Shown: positions 32,382-41,991, counted from the stretch's first letter. The stretch: 64,000 nucleotides of DNA from JARRPM01 sp963792815 (GCA_963792815.1 CAWBXR010000004.1:124001-188000); one strand, 5' to 3'. Made by a program: numbers and translations. The notes: a model not told the origin generated them from the sequence alone.

Positions 32382-33283
32382 TTTTTTACAATCCTTCTGA
32401 AAAAGTTTATGAACGGTAACGCTTTCAGTTTGTCCAGGATGTTGGAGATGCGCCAGATTCCTCCGCCTATTCTGTGAAAATAGTCGCCTTCGGCCAGAAT
32501 CATTCCCTTGGTCAGTCTGCCCTCACTGATGTCTTCGCGCATATGCTTATTTACAATGAGTGCCCTGTGAAAAATATGTGAGTCTTGTCCGGCGGTGACT
32601 GTATTACTATAACCTTTGACTGAGTTTGTGCGCACATGATAGTTCGCCAGATTTTCCTTGAGGACGATAACGTCGTATTTCATGAAGTAGCGAATGTTGA
32701 ATTCCCAGTCACCTATAACTGGCAGACTTTCGTCAAACATTCCGATTTCATCGAAAACGCAGCGCTCGAATAAAAATGCGATTGGCAGAAACCTGTTGAT
32801 TTCGCTTATCTGTGGCAGTGAGATTGCCGTAAGGTTTGGATCGAAGTCCTGTCGCCTCTCCTCTATTACGGAACCATGCTCCAGGCGCTCAAATATCTGC
32901 GTGATATGAGTAACCACGCCCTTTACCGAGGGGTAAGCGGATTGTTCCAGCTGATTCAGGGAGCGCCGAAGAAAGTCGGGGTGCCAGCTATCATCATCAT
33001 CGTGAATGACGACGTATTTTCCATCCGACGACATGATTCCCGCGTTTGAGGCAGCCTCCATGCCTTTTGAGCGCTCATGATGGATGACCGTTACGCGATC
33101 CCTGTAGGGGCCATCGTATCGTGCCACCAGATCATTCACTGGGTTAGGGTCCCCGCCATCGTTGACAATGACGTGTCGCCAATTCGGGTGGGTCTGGGCA
33201 AGTACGCTCTGTACAGCCCGATCGAGAAGGAGGTTGCGGTTTTTTGTTCGTGTGATAATGGAAACAGTGTGTTCAGAATTCAT
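32378..33283 (-). CDS. GT2 glycosyltransferase
   Basis: A 301-residue GT-A glycosyltransferase: VSIITRTKNRNLLLDRAVQS, the nucleotide segment VIVNDGGDPN, SNAGIMSSDGKYVVIHDDDD with the metal motif, and a later acceptor-side segment PVIGDWEFNIRYFMKYD. It lacks membrane helices and should act on the cytoplasmic face, adding one sugar to the lipid-linked repeat. It overlaps the next GT2 gene by ATGA and starts three bases after the upstream membrane-protein gene, so it is firmly within an operon. The sugar donor is unknown. Confidence 0.86.
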   Translation of the reverse strand: MNSEHTVSIITRTKNRNLLLDRAVQSVLAQTHPNWRHVIVNDGGDPNPVNDLVARYDGPYRDRVTVIHHERSKGMEAASNAGIMSSDGKYVVIHDDDDSWHPDFLRRSLNQLEQSAYPSVKGVVTHITQIFERLEHGSVIEERRQDFDPNLTAISLPQISEINRFLPIAFLFERCVFDEIGMFDESLPVIGDWEFNIRYFMKYDVIVLKENLANYHVRTNSVKGYSNTVTAGQDSHIFHRALIVNKHMREDISEGRLTKGMILAEGDYFHRIGGGIWRISNILDKLKALPFINFFRRIVKK

Positions 33284-33286
33284 TAA

Positions 33287-34747
33287 TTAATTACCAGATT
33301 CTTTGTTGAGCGTTCGCGATCGGGTGTGCGACCCGGTGGCTATCCACTCGTGTATGCTGAAAAAAACATAAAATACTATCGCGGTAACAGGATAAAGCAG
33401 AACGCGGTTCACTGTGGTGTAATCAAGGACAAATTGGCTGAAACGGGTAAAGTAAAAAGTAAATAGCAGAAAAGCGGATATGAGAAAGATCGATTGCAGC
33501 TCGAGAGATGCGGGGCGCAAAAAGTCTTTAAAGTAGATTTTGGTCATTAACACAGCAACGAAGACATACCAAAATAGATTCCAGTTAGACATAAATAAAA
33601 TGGAGTCTAATAGCTCGCGGTGGGCTGGCTTGTAGCCTATTTCAAAGCTACCGAGGTATGGCAGAATAATATTGCTTCCGCTGATTTCTACCTGGCCGAC
33701 GAGTGGCAGGTTAAACGATATCCCGAGCAGAACGGCATACATGAGCAAGAAGACGATAACTGAGGCAGTAATTATCACGCCTTTTCTGCCAAAATTCGCC
33801 AATGAGAACAGGAAAACAGACAAGATAATGCCTCCCAGGACAAGCCCCGGTAATTTGAGCTGTGTACACGAGAAGGCAAAGAAAAGTACTAGACCCGCCC
33901 AGCTCCAGTGCCTTTCCTGTTGCCATTCATGCAGGGCCAATACCGCAGCCCCGAAATACACCGCCAGCCAGATATCGGCGTAGCCTGCCAGTGCAGTGTG
34001 CACGTTAACGTATGGAATGCTCAAGAATACATAGCATGCGATCGTGGCTAGCAACGTGCTTGCGCCTGAAAGCTTAAGATGACCATAGAGTGAAAGAGCA
34101 AAAGCGATGGGAACAAATAGCCACGGCAGGTTACTCAAGGTCTGATCAGCTGAGCCCGCGCCCAACATTACCCACAGCTGGATCAACGGAATCGTTACGG
34201 GATATTTCCAGGCGTTGGTGGCCCCAGTGGTGTAAGCCAGCTTTTCACCCGTGTACTCGAGCCAATGGCCGGGACTGATGAAGTCGGTTAGCTGACGATC
34301 ATAAAACCAATTGATTGCTTTGGGCGCCCAATTCATCCAGGCATCCCAGGGATACAGGGGTCTCAGGAGAATTTCATGGGCAATTCCGCTGTACCGATAT
34401 GCAATTATCAAAACGAGCGCTGCAACGGCAACCCGTTCCCACCGCGTCGGAGAATTATGCCGCACAGGTGACTCTGGCGAGCATACGCGCAGGACAGTAA
34501 TTCCGGCGATCGTGAAAAGTAACAGAACCGCGGTCAGTCCGGAGAAGCTGAGGTCCAAGACTGAAGTATTCCAGGCGCGCATGACCAGCGTGGTGAAAAG
34601 CATGCCGAACAGGTAGCCGTGGCCAGCGACTATCCAATAATTCCACCGATGCGAGCGCCCAAGGAGAACGAGCATCCAAATCAAGCCAAGTACCCAGGGG
34701 AGTACCAGCGAGGTAGTTGCGCCTCCAAGTGATAAGGGCTCGTTCAT
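33287..34747 (-). CDS. Polytopic membrane protein, GT-C-like
   Basis: A 486-residue inner-membrane protein with about eleven hydrophobic helices. After the third helix, a loop region contains RPLYPWDAWMNWAPKAINWF, and acidic or aromatic residues near the membrane surface (AGYADIWLAVYFG, CTQLKLPGLVLGG) are reminiscent of GT-C glycosyltransferases of the PMT/ArnT class, which use polyprenyl-phosphate sugars. I cannot identify a specific family. It is followed after three bases by a GT2 gene and preceded at 36 bases by another membrane protein, so it may add a sugar or other group on the periplasmic side. Confidence 0.6.
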   Translation of the reverse strand: MNEPLSLGGATTSLVLPWVLGLIWMLVLLGRSHRWNYWIVAGHGYLFGMLFTTLVMRAWNTSVLDLSFSGLTAVLLLFTIAGITVLRVCSPESPVRHNSPTRWERVAVAALVLIIAYRYSGIAHEILLRPLYPWDAWMNWAPKAINWFYDRQLTDFISPGHWLEYTGEKLAYTTGATNAWKYPVTIPLIQLWVMLGAGSADQTLSNLPWLFVPIAFALSLYGHLKLSGASTLLATIACYVFLSIPYVNVHTALAGYADIWLAVYFGAAVLALHEWQQERHWSWAGLVLFFAFSCTQLKLPGLVLGGIILSVFLFSLANFGRKGVIITASVIVFLLMYAVLLGISFNLPLVGQVEISGSNIILPYLGSFEIGYKPAHRELLDSILFMSNWNLFWYVFVAVLMTKIYFKDFLRPASLELQSIFLISAFLLFTFYFTRFSQFVLDYTTVNRVLLYPVTAIVFYVFFSIHEWIATGSHTRSRTLNKESGN

Positions 34748-34783
34748 ACTAATGCATTTCCCGGTGCGGTTTGGAAAATCCGA

Positions 34784-36058
34784 TCATTCTGGCCCCTTAC
34801 GGGCGCTGTCACTGCTAGCCTTTTTTGTAACCCTAAACAATTGTCCCTTTTTATCGCTGTCGAGCGGGGAGACCTTTAGCGTGGAGCTCTCACCCCATGC
34901 GAGCAGTCCCAGGGCGTGTTGATAACTTAGACCGGGAATATCACCTAGCATAAGTATGAAGTCGCCGGGCCTGATTGCATTTACCAGAGGGTACTGGCCG
35001 TAATTGTAGATGTTGTGTGGAAGCAGGTAGTATTGCGTTTTAAGCCTTTCATAATTATGTCCTGCCGAGTCATGCAAAATGAATACTCGCGACGGAGCGG
35101 CCGGTAGTACTTCCTCTTTCAAGCGCTTTGCATAACGGTAGATTGCACTGTCTTGATCGACGAGATGTCGTTCATCCATAGTTTTTCCATCGAAGAGGTA
35201 TCGGGTTTCGTCGAATTGGATATTCAGTTCACGCTGCCACAACATGTCGAGGGCAAACCAGGTTACCAACAGGGCAACCCCGATGATCACCCGTGGCTGT
35301 CCTCGTATTGGAGACCGGGTCAGCAATAACAGAGCCAGAGTCAACCCGGCCCAGGCTGCCGCCGCTTCGGTGGGCGTTGGAAGTATGGCCCCGGGATTGC
35401 CCTGAAAGTTGATCGATTTCTGAGTCCAGCCGGTAAACGCAGTCCAGTCGGACCAGATTGCCGACAGCAGCTCGGTGACGCCGCCGGGTAACAGGTGTAA
35501 ATCTGAAATTACTAACGGCTCACCGCGCAGGTCACCGTAGATGTCGAGCCCTATCTCGGTGATAGTCCCTTGCCAGTTGGGATTCTCCGCCAGACGTATT
35601 GTTGTCATGTCGTCCCCGGACCAGCCCAGCCGAACATTGAATACTTCTGCAGGCTTTGCCGCCGTTCTCCAGATCAGGTAAATCGTTTGAGAGGGGTTGC
35701 GATTTGATAGCTGATACTGCAGGAAGTCGTAGTCCTGCGCTTGCAGGGTCAGGTGCCGAGTCAGTATTGCCCTGTCCCCTGCGAGCCGGCTGAGCGTCAG
35801 GCTTTTGTCCGGGTTTTCTGTCGCAGTCCCCATGCGGGCAGACAGGTCGCTGCCAGGTATCGCCAATGTGCTTGATGTGTGCTGCTTGTGGTCTGAACGA
35901 TAACTCTCGAGAGCCGGGGAGAGTAGAATGTAGGCCGACAGCAGCAGTAGGGCACCAATTCCCAGCCCGCCAAGCGCCATCCCAAAGGACCATAGGAGGC
36001 GCTGGTTGCCGGATTCTTTTTGCGGAATATTGGGGAATTTGAGATCAGATCGAAGCAA
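34784..36058 (-). CDS. Membrane protein with periplasmic beta domain, unknown function
   Basis: A 424-residue protein. There is one N-terminal transmembrane helix (about 24-49) and then a large extracytoplasmic beta-rich region with LQAQDYDFLQYQLSNRN and TITEIGLDIYGDLRGEPLVI, resembling a carbohydrate-binding sandwich. Two helices around 235-275 follow, and a C-terminal soluble domain with FILHDSAGHNYERLKTQYYL. No family was recognised. The gene heads the leftward operon ending at 30446, is paired with the polytopic protein at 33287, and diverges from the CAP/SLH gene at 36338. I infer an envelope role in glycan assembly or modification. Confidence 0.58.
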   Translation of the reverse strand: MLRSDLKFPNIPQKESGNQRLLWSFGMALGGLGIGALLLLSAYILLSPALESYRSDHKQHTSSTLAIPGSDLSARMGTATENPDKSLTLSRLAGDRAILTRHLTLQAQDYDFLQYQLSNRNPSQTIYLIWRTAAKPAEVFNVRLGWSGDDMTTIRLAENPNWQGTITEIGLDIYGDLRGEPLVISDLHLLPGGVTELLSAIWSDWTAFTGWTQKSINFQGNPGAILPTPTEAAAAWAGLTLALLLLTRSPIRGQPRVIIGVALLVTWFALDMLWQRELNIQFDETRYLFDGKTMDERHLVDQDSAIYRYAKRLKEEVLPAAPSRVFILHDSAGHNYERLKTQYYLLPHNIYNYGQYPLVNAIRPGDFILMLGDIPGLSYQHALGLLAWGESSTLKVSPLDSDKKGQLFRVTKKASSDSARKGPE

Positions 36059-36337
36059 GATTACGTCTTTTAGCCTCTTGTTATATATTGGGCCTGGAGT
36101 GGCGATACTGCCTGGGAAGCTCGGTTAGCTGACAATAAGCCGTGCATGTAGGTGGAGCATTAGGACGACGAGACCTGAGTGAAGTGATGCCCTCTGGCCA
36201 TTTGAGGCAGCACTCTCCATAATCCAAGGCGGTAAAATTTGCTGGTGTGGTCACATTTATCGGTTTGCTTTGCGCCTTGTAGCTAGTGTAATTGTAAACT
36301 GTAGGGGCAGCGTACCATTTTATTATCGGAACATGGG

Positions 36338-38087
36338 ATGAACCTGATTTACGCTAGGTGTGTGCCTGCCAAGTCACCGATCGAGGGCTCAGTGAGGCGT
36401 CAATTCCTCGCTTTCCTGCCCGCGTTGATGTTTGCAATACCCTGCGTGCAAGGCCAACCCGCTCCTCCTCCCGCACCGCCGTTGGTTCCGCCCCAGGAGT
36501 TTCCCCAGGCCAGGTCAGCGATGACGGCATTTGACGTGCCGGATACCCCGGGCATCGAGTGGACTTATCATAAGAGCGCCAACGGCCAGGACCCCGAGTC
36601 CCGGTGAGCAGAAAATGCTGTGGTTTATGAACCGGGCGCGCTCAGACCCCACGACAGAGGGCAGTTGGCTGGCGGGCATTACGGATCCTAATGTAGCCTC
36701 CGCGAGATCCTATTTTGGTGTGGACCTGGTCGCCCTGAGGTCGGCGTTCGCACAACTTGATGCCAAGCCCCCCGCCGCCTTTGATATCCGGTTGCACGAT
36801 GCGTCCGTCCTTCATTCCCTGGATCTGATTGCTCGTGACTCACAGGACCACGATGGCCAGTTTGCCAAGGTTTATGCCTCCGGATTTGCATGTAATGGTG
36901 GGCGCGCCAGCGTTTTCTCCTACACCAGATCACCCTTGCACGGTCATGCCGCACTCAACATAGACTGGGGCAGCGGCACACCGGATGGGATGCAGAGCCC
37001 TCCGGGGCACAGGCAGGCCATTATGGGTGTGTGGCCTTCCGGCGGTTCGGGTTTGACCAATGTGGGGCTGGCACTGGTTGCCGCAGATCCTCAACAGAGT
37101 ATCGGCCCACTTGTTTTTTCCGGAGCCTACTGCCAGGCCGGCGCCGGGGATCAAAACCGATTCATTGTGGGCACCGTCTGGGATGACCTTGACCGGGACG
37201 ACGAATACGATGAGGGAGAGGGGCTGTCCGATGTGATGGTTGCGCCAGACCACGGTGCCTACTACGCGATCACGGGGGCAGCGGGCGGTTACGCCATTCC
37301 CGTAACCTCCACGGGCAGCTACACAGTTACCTTCTCCGGAGGGGAGCTCAGGGCGTCACAAATTGTTAAGGTCGTGGAAGTCGGTTCCGCCAGCGTGTTA
37401 CTCGACATACAGGAAAACGGCCCCGACTCGGATGGGGACGGCTACGGCGATATCTTTGACGCTTTCCCGGAGGATCCCACCGAGTGGCTCGACACTGACG
37501 GAGATGGTATCGGGGACAATGCAGACGCATATCCGGTAGGTCATTTTGTTGACGTGCCGCCAGGGTTCCCCGCATATCATTACATTGAGTCACTGATCGA
37601 TAACGGGATCACCGGCGGCTGTGCTGTTGACAGTTTCTGTCCCAAAGCTGTAGTCACCAGAGCGGAAATCGCGGTGATTTTCGAGCGAGCATTCCATGGG
37701 GGTGAGATAGCTCGGCCCCCGGCGTCCGGAGAGGTCTTTCCGGATATCGATGCGGTGTCCCGGTCCTCGGCCTATATTGAGCATCTTTTCGCTGACGGCA
37801 TCGTCACTGGCTGCGGCAACGGTAATTATTGTCCGGAGCAGGCCATTACGCGCGAAGACATCGCTCGTGTACTGTTGCGACTCAAGCACGGCGCCAGCTA
37901 TGTTCCGTCGGGTCCGCCAACCGGCAGTTTCAGCGACGTTCCCGTTGATCATCGGGCAGCAGCGTGGATAGAACAATTGGCTGCAGAAGGCATCTCCAGC
38001 GGATGTAGCATTAACAACTACTGCCCTGCGCAGGTTGTAACCCGGGATCAGTTAGCGGTACTACTGTCACGGACGCTGGGCCTGTAA
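36338..38087 (+). pseudogene. CAP-TSP3-SLH surface protein, frameshifted near 36593
   Basis: Two frames join to about 582 residues. An N-terminal export signal and Pro-rich linker lead up to HKSANGQD; the other frame continues SPGEQKMLWFMNRARSDPT, the start of a CAP/SCP-like domain, with SPPGHRQAIMG inside it. Then come an SdrD-B-like segment (VGTVWDDLDRDDEYDEGEGL), calcium-binding TSP3-type repeats (DSDGDGYGDIFDAFPEDP, DTDGDGIGDNADAYP), and three SLH-type repeats (FVDVPPGFPAYHYIESL, FPDIDAVSRSSAYIEHL, FSDVPVDHRAAAWIEQL), each with a Cys pair. Removing one C in ACCCCGAG restores the frame. It should be exported and attached to the cell surface. Confidence 0.8.
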
Positions 38088-38204
38088 TAATGAGCTGCCG
38101 AATGAGCGCACTGGCGGCGAATCTCTCAGGCGTTACCCTGATTGCTTGATCGGCCCTGCCTGCTGTTGTCCCCCAGATTGGATTGTTTCTACTCTTCCGA
38201 TGGT

Positions 38205-38836
38205 GTGGTGCGCTGGAGAGCTTGTGTCACTATCTTTTTTTGCCTGCTCACCGCCTGCTCCGACCCGCCCCGTTTCTCCCCCCTCCCACCCGGCTCAGCG
38301 GTCCTCGTCTTCGGCGACAGCGTCACCGCCGGGGTCGGCGCCGCCTCTGGTATGGACTACCCCGGAATATTGGCACAGGCTACCGGCTGGAAGGTAATAA
38401 ATGCCGGGGTGTCCGGGGATACCGCCGGGCGGCACGCAAACGGCTTGCCCCGCTGCTGGCGGCCCACCAGCCCGCGCTGGTTATTGTGGAACTGGGCGGA
38501 AACGACTTCCTGCGCCAGACCCCCGCTGCAAAGGTGCGCGGCTATCTGCAGGAGATAATCCGCGAGGCCCGCGCCTCCGGGGCAATCGTGGCGCTGGTGT
38601 CGGTACCCCGGTTGTCGCTGCTCAGGGCCAGTGTGGGCGCGCTGTCGGATTCCCCCATCTATGGGGAACTGGCCGCCGAGGAGGATGTGCTGCTGATCCC
38701 CTCTGTTTTCTCGGAGATCCTGTCTGACGAATCATTGCGGGCCGACGAAATCCATCCCAATGCCCTCGGTTACGAGCAACTCGCGCAGGGAATTCTCGCG
38801 GCTTTTGCGGAAGCCGGGCTTATCCCGGCCAGGTGA
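38205..38836 (+). pseudogene. GDSL-type esterase/lipoprotein, frameshifted near 38430
   Basis: An SGNH hydrolase of the TesA/arylesterase type split over two frames. The first holds a short lipoprotein signal (FFCLLTACSDPP), block I VLVFGDSVTAGVGA with the nucleophile Ser, and block II NAGVSGDTAG. The second holds block III VIVELGGNDFLR and block V DEIHPNALGYEQLA with catalytic Asp and His. Inserting one G in GGGCGGCACG near 38430 joins them. The start is uncertain: GTG 38205 or 38208 gives a normal lipoprotein signal, whereas TTG 38142 adds 21 unlikely residues. It is expected to hydrolyse short or medium acyl esters at the envelope. Confidence 0.82.
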
Positions 38837-38849
38837 CTGGAGAGTCCCG

Positions 38850-38884
38850 GCCCGCCTTGCCGAAGGCGAGCTGGATTGGCGGGC
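38850..38884. terminator. Stem-loop between convergent genes
   Basis: GCCCGCC (38850-38856) pairs with GGCGGGC (38878-38884), with a smaller internal hairpin (CTTGCC-GAA-GGCGAG) in the loop. It lies 14 bases after the esterase stop and 11 before the monooxygenase stop. On the plus strand only a weak T-rich tail follows, so it may be a bidirectional but imperfect terminator. Confidence 0.4.
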
Positions 38885-38894
38885 TTCTGAGCTT

Positions 38895-40388
38895 TCAGGC
38901 GACTGCCAGGGATTCCCCGGATTGTGCTCCGGTGAACACCAGCGCGCCGTCCTCGAAGGAATCGCTCATGAAGAGCTTTTTGTCGCGCCGGTAGTCCTGG
39001 GTGTTGATCCAGGGCTCGCGGTCTCCCTGCTTTGGGAACAGGTGCATTACCCGTTGCATGTATCCCGAGGAAAAATCCGCTATCCAGGGCCTGGCTGGCA
39101 TATCTGCGTCCTGTGACCGCAGCTGGGGTGTAACCTGCTGTGCCCCGACGGCATCCATGTGGTGGAGCAGGCGACACGCATACTGCGCTGTCAAATCCGC
39201 CCGCAGTGTCCAGGAGGCATTGATATAACCAAAGGTGCTGATCAGGTTGGGCACGCCGCTGAACATCAGCCCTTTGTAGGTCCACGTGTCGCCGAAATTT
39301 ACCGGAGTGCCGTCGACCTCGAATGTGGCCTCGCCCATCACTACCATATTGAGGCCTGTGGCCGTGACGATGATATCAGCAGCCAGTTCCTGGCCGGACT
39401 TGAGCATAATCCCGTGTTCGGTAAATGTTTCGATTTCGTCAGTGACTATCGAGGATCTACCCGCCTTGAGGGACTGGAACAGGTCGCTGTCAGGCACCAG
39501 GCAGAGTCTCTGGTCCCAGGGGTTGTAGCGGGGGGTAAAGTGTTTCGCAATGTCGAAATCGGGTCCGAGCTCATCGCGTACTGCATCCAGGAACTCCTTG
39601 CGCGCGGCTTCGGGGTCAGTCCTGGATTTCTTGTAGAGCTTTTCCTGCCCGTATATGTTGCGCCAGCGGGTGAGGGCGTAGGCCCAGCGGTCGGGCAGGA
39701 CTTTGCGCAGGGTGTTGGCAAACGCATCCTTGAATGGCCTGCTGAACATATAGGTGGGTGAGCGCTGCAACATGGTTACATGGGCTGCCTTTTCCGCCAT
39801 GGCGGGAAGGAGGGTAACTGCGGTGGCGCCGGAGCCGATGATTACCACCCGCTTGCCCTGGTAATCGAGATCTTCGGGCCATAATTGCGGGTGTACCACC
39901 TGCCCCTGGAAGCGTTCGCGACCGGGGAATTCGGGGGTGTACCCTTTCTTGTAACTGTAATACCCGGAGCACATCAGGAGGAAGTTGCAGGTGATGGTGG
40001 TGGTGTTGCCCTGCTCCGGGTCCTCGGTCCGAACGGTCCAGGTGGCGTCGTCGCTCGACCAGGAGGCACGGGTCACACGCTGCCGGTAGCGGATGTTTTC
40101 CGCGACCCCATTTTCACTGGCAGCCTCGTGGATATAGTCCAGTATGGCGGGCCCCTCGGCGATGGCTTTCTCCGCAATCCAGGGTTTGAACTTATAGCCC
40201 AGGGTGTGCATATCACTGTCGGATCGAATCCCGGGATAGCGAAACAGGTCCCAGGTGCCACCCATGGTCGCGCGGCTTTCAAGAATGACATAGCGCTTGC
40301 TGGGGCAGGACTTCTGCAGATGGCATGCCGCGCCTATTCCGGAGAGCCCGGCTCCAACGATCACCACGTCGAAGTGTTCCTGTGTCAT
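38895..40388 (-). CDS. Flavin-containing / Baeyer-Villiger-type monooxygenase
   Basis: A complete 497-residue FAD- and NADPH-dependent monooxygenase. The first dinucleotide motif is VVIVGAGLSGIGAACHL, followed by GGTWDLFRYPGIRSD. The fingerprint FQGQVVHPQLWP agrees with the FxGxxxHxxxWP signature of Baeyer-Villiger enzymes, and the second Rossmann motif VVIIGSGATAVTLLP follows. It should insert oxygen into ketones or oxidise heteroatoms of hydrophobic compounds. It is a single gene on the reverse strand; an 8-bp inverted repeat lies 51-72 bases before ATG 40388. It is distinct from the second monooxygenase at 54051. Confidence 0.9.
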   Translation of the reverse strand: MTQEHFDVVIVGAGLSGIGAACHLQKSCPSKRYVILESRATMGGTWDLFRYPGIRSDSDMHTLGYKFKPWIAEKAIAEGPAILDYIHEAASENGVAENIRYRQRVTRASWSSDDATWTVRTEDPEQGNTTTITCNFLLMCSGYYSYKKGYTPEFPGRERFQGQVVHPQLWPEDLDYQGKRVVIIGSGATAVTLLPAMAEKAAHVTMLQRSPTYMFSRPFKDAFANTLRKVLPDRWAYALTRWRNIYGQEKLYKKSRTDPEAARKEFLDAVRDELGPDFDIAKHFTPRYNPWDQRLCLVPDSDLFQSLKAGRSSIVTDEIETFTEHGIMLKSGQELAADIIVTATGLNMVVMGEATFEVDGTPVNFGDTWTYKGLMFSGVPNLISTFGYINASWTLRADLTAQYACRLLHHMDAVGAQQVTPQLRSQDADMPARPWIADFSSGYMQRVMHLFPKQGDREPWINTQDYRRDKKLFMSDSFEDGALVFTGAQSGESLAVA

Positions 40389-40438
40389 GCCTGCATTCCT
40401 TTTGCTGGGTAAGGGTCCGGGTCTGCAATTGAGTGTAA

Positions 40439-40460
40439 ACCAGATGACATTGCATCTGGT
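40439..40460. promoter_or_regulatory. Inverted repeat upstream of monooxygenase gene
   Basis: ACCAGATG and CATCTGGT form perfect 8-bp arms around ACATTG, 51-72 bases upstream of the monooxygenase start. Size and symmetry fit a TetR- or MarR-type operator; no regulator gene is adjacent. Confidence 0.42.
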
Positions 40461-40547
40461 AACAGATATGCGAGGCGATGCCTAACAACGACTGAGAGAT
40501 GCGCTGCTGGAGAGTGGCCGCCCGCAGCCGGATGAGCCCACCATAGA

Positions 40548-41378
40548 TCAGGCTGAAGCCGGCTCGACTCGCGAGCAGGCCGCGCTCAGGCGCTTCACAC
40601 CCTTTGCCGAGACCATGTACCTGATATTGATATAGCAGGTATCGTCCGCCAGCAGTTGCCAGGGTCGTTCTGCACCCTGCCTGGTTGTGAGATCCATATG
40701 TCCTGCAATTACCGCCCGAACTTTTTTGTCTTGCGATTTGGCGTAGTTGATAGCCGCGGCGAGGTCTGTATCCCCCCAGTCACCGCCGCCCGGCCTGAAG
40801 GCACAGCCCCGGATGTCGCCGGGATTGTCGCCCAGACCCGCCGGGCCACTGTGCGCCAGGAAGATAATGTCTTCGGAAGCGTCGTCTACCAGATTCCGCA
40901 ATCGGTGGGCCGATTCGTCCAGGCTGTTTATCCCGTAGGTCCTGGCCATGTAATCGGGAAAAGTGAGCTCGGGACCACCCAAGCTGTGGGGTCTGGCGGC
41001 GATCAGGCTCAGATGGCGATCTGCAACTGACACCTTGTGGTGGGTGTGGCCGCAGAGGCTTATACAGCCGGGCTCAGTGTTTGACCGGGTAATTGCCAGG
41101 ATCCGGTTGTCCCCCTGTTGGTGATTGAGTTCCGCCGCCAGCTGGTCAATATCCACCGTATCATTGTTGCCCGGCATCACCAGCGTCGTGTGCCGCGGCG
41201 CGCATGGACGCGCATGCGCAGCTGCGCGGGTGCCGCCACCGAGGTCACCGGTAAAAAAGAGGAGGTCGTAATTCTGCTTGCCGATCTGGTGGATATCCAC
41301 ATTATCCCAATGGGTGTGGAGGTCGCCGATGATCCCCAGTCGGAATACGTTGCCATCGGCTTTGATTACATCTGTCAT
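40548..41378 (-). CDS. Calcineurin-like metallophosphoesterase
   Basis: A 276-residue protein of the calcineurin-like phosphoesterase superfamily. Metal-binding motifs appear in order: IGDLHTHWDN (block 1), FFTGDLGGG (block 2), VMPGNNDTVD in place of the usual GNHD (block 3), FLAHSGPAG (block 4) and a final GHMD with a later Tyr-rich strand; CGHTHHKV also occurs mid-protein. It should hydrolyse a phosphomonoester or diester using two metal ions. The substrate is unknown. ATG 41378 is chosen because the fold starts there; the frame extends 28 codons into the upstream gene. It starts six bases after that small gene, so they are one unit. Confidence 0.8.
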   Translation of the reverse strand: MTDVIKADGNVFRLGIIGDLHTHWDNVDIHQIGKQNYDLLFFTGDLGGGTRAAAHARPCAPRHTTLVMPGNNDTVDIDQLAAELNHQQGDNRILAITRSNTEPGCISLCGHTHHKVSVADRHLSLIAARPHSLGGPELTFPDYMARTYGINSLDESAHRLRNLVDDASEDIIFLAHSGPAGLGDNPGDIRGCAFRPGGGDWGDTDLAAAINYAKSQDKKVRAVIAGHMDLTTRQGAERPWQLLADDTCYINIRYMVSAKGVKRLSAACSRVEPASA

Positions 41379-41383
41379 TGGGC

Positions 41384-41740
41384 CTAGTAGAAGATCACCG
41401 ACACCGGTTCCCCCGTGATTTCTACCAGCAGCTCGGTGAGCTCCCTCACCTCCTCGTCGCACAGGGCATTGTCGTCCAGTACTCTGCCCAGCAGACGGTG
41501 CAGCACGTCGGCAGGCCAGGTATCGAGCACATCACTGCGGTCGTCCAGCCAGTGCTGGATAAATTCCGCTTCTGCCAGATTGACCGTGCCGTCTGCGAGC
41601 ACTCCCTTGCATACACCTATAAGCTCGGGAATGTCGATAGAGTTGAAGCGCGCCTCTGACAGCCGCTCGGACATTTTTTTTCCATGCAGTCTGGTCAGTG
41701 TCACCTGGTCACCTTGCGGTAGCAATTGTACTTGGGCCAT
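41384..41740 (-). CDS. Small acidic helical protein, possibly TerB/BRCT-associated
   Basis: A 118-residue, acidic, all-helical protein. The pattern IPELIGVCKGVLADGTVNLAEA and WLDDRSDVL resembles the region found in front of BRCT domains in some bacterial proteins, a TerB-like EF-hand-type helical unit with ADGxVxxxEA spacing repeated at LDDNALCDEEVREL. No BRCT domain follows; the frame ends after GEPVSVIFY, a segment that in the longer proteins leads into the next domain. It may thus be a shortened member. It is co-directional with and six bases from the phosphoesterase gene. No function can be assigned. Confidence 0.5.
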   Translation of the reverse strand: MAQVQLLPQGDQVTLTRLHGKKMSERLSEARFNSIDIPELIGVCKGVLADGTVNLAEAEFIQHWLDDRSDVLDTWPADVLHRLLGRVLDDNALCDEEVRELTELLVEITGEPVSVIFY

Positions 41741-41991
41741 TCTGCATCCTGAGGCGGGCGGCTGGCAAGTAAGGGAAAAGCCTGGTGGAATATGAAGACT
41801 GAAACTGTGATCGGTGCCGCATGATCGCGAAATCCGTTGGACCAGGTATCCCCCGGTGTCCCGGTTGTGCTCGGGAAATATTTTTGGGTGTCGGACGGGT
41901 ACGCGCCCGATTCTTGACTACACTATGCAGGGGCCGGGTATGGTCTGGCCCGGCAGGCAAGTATTCATGGAAATAAAGGAGAGTGACAAAG

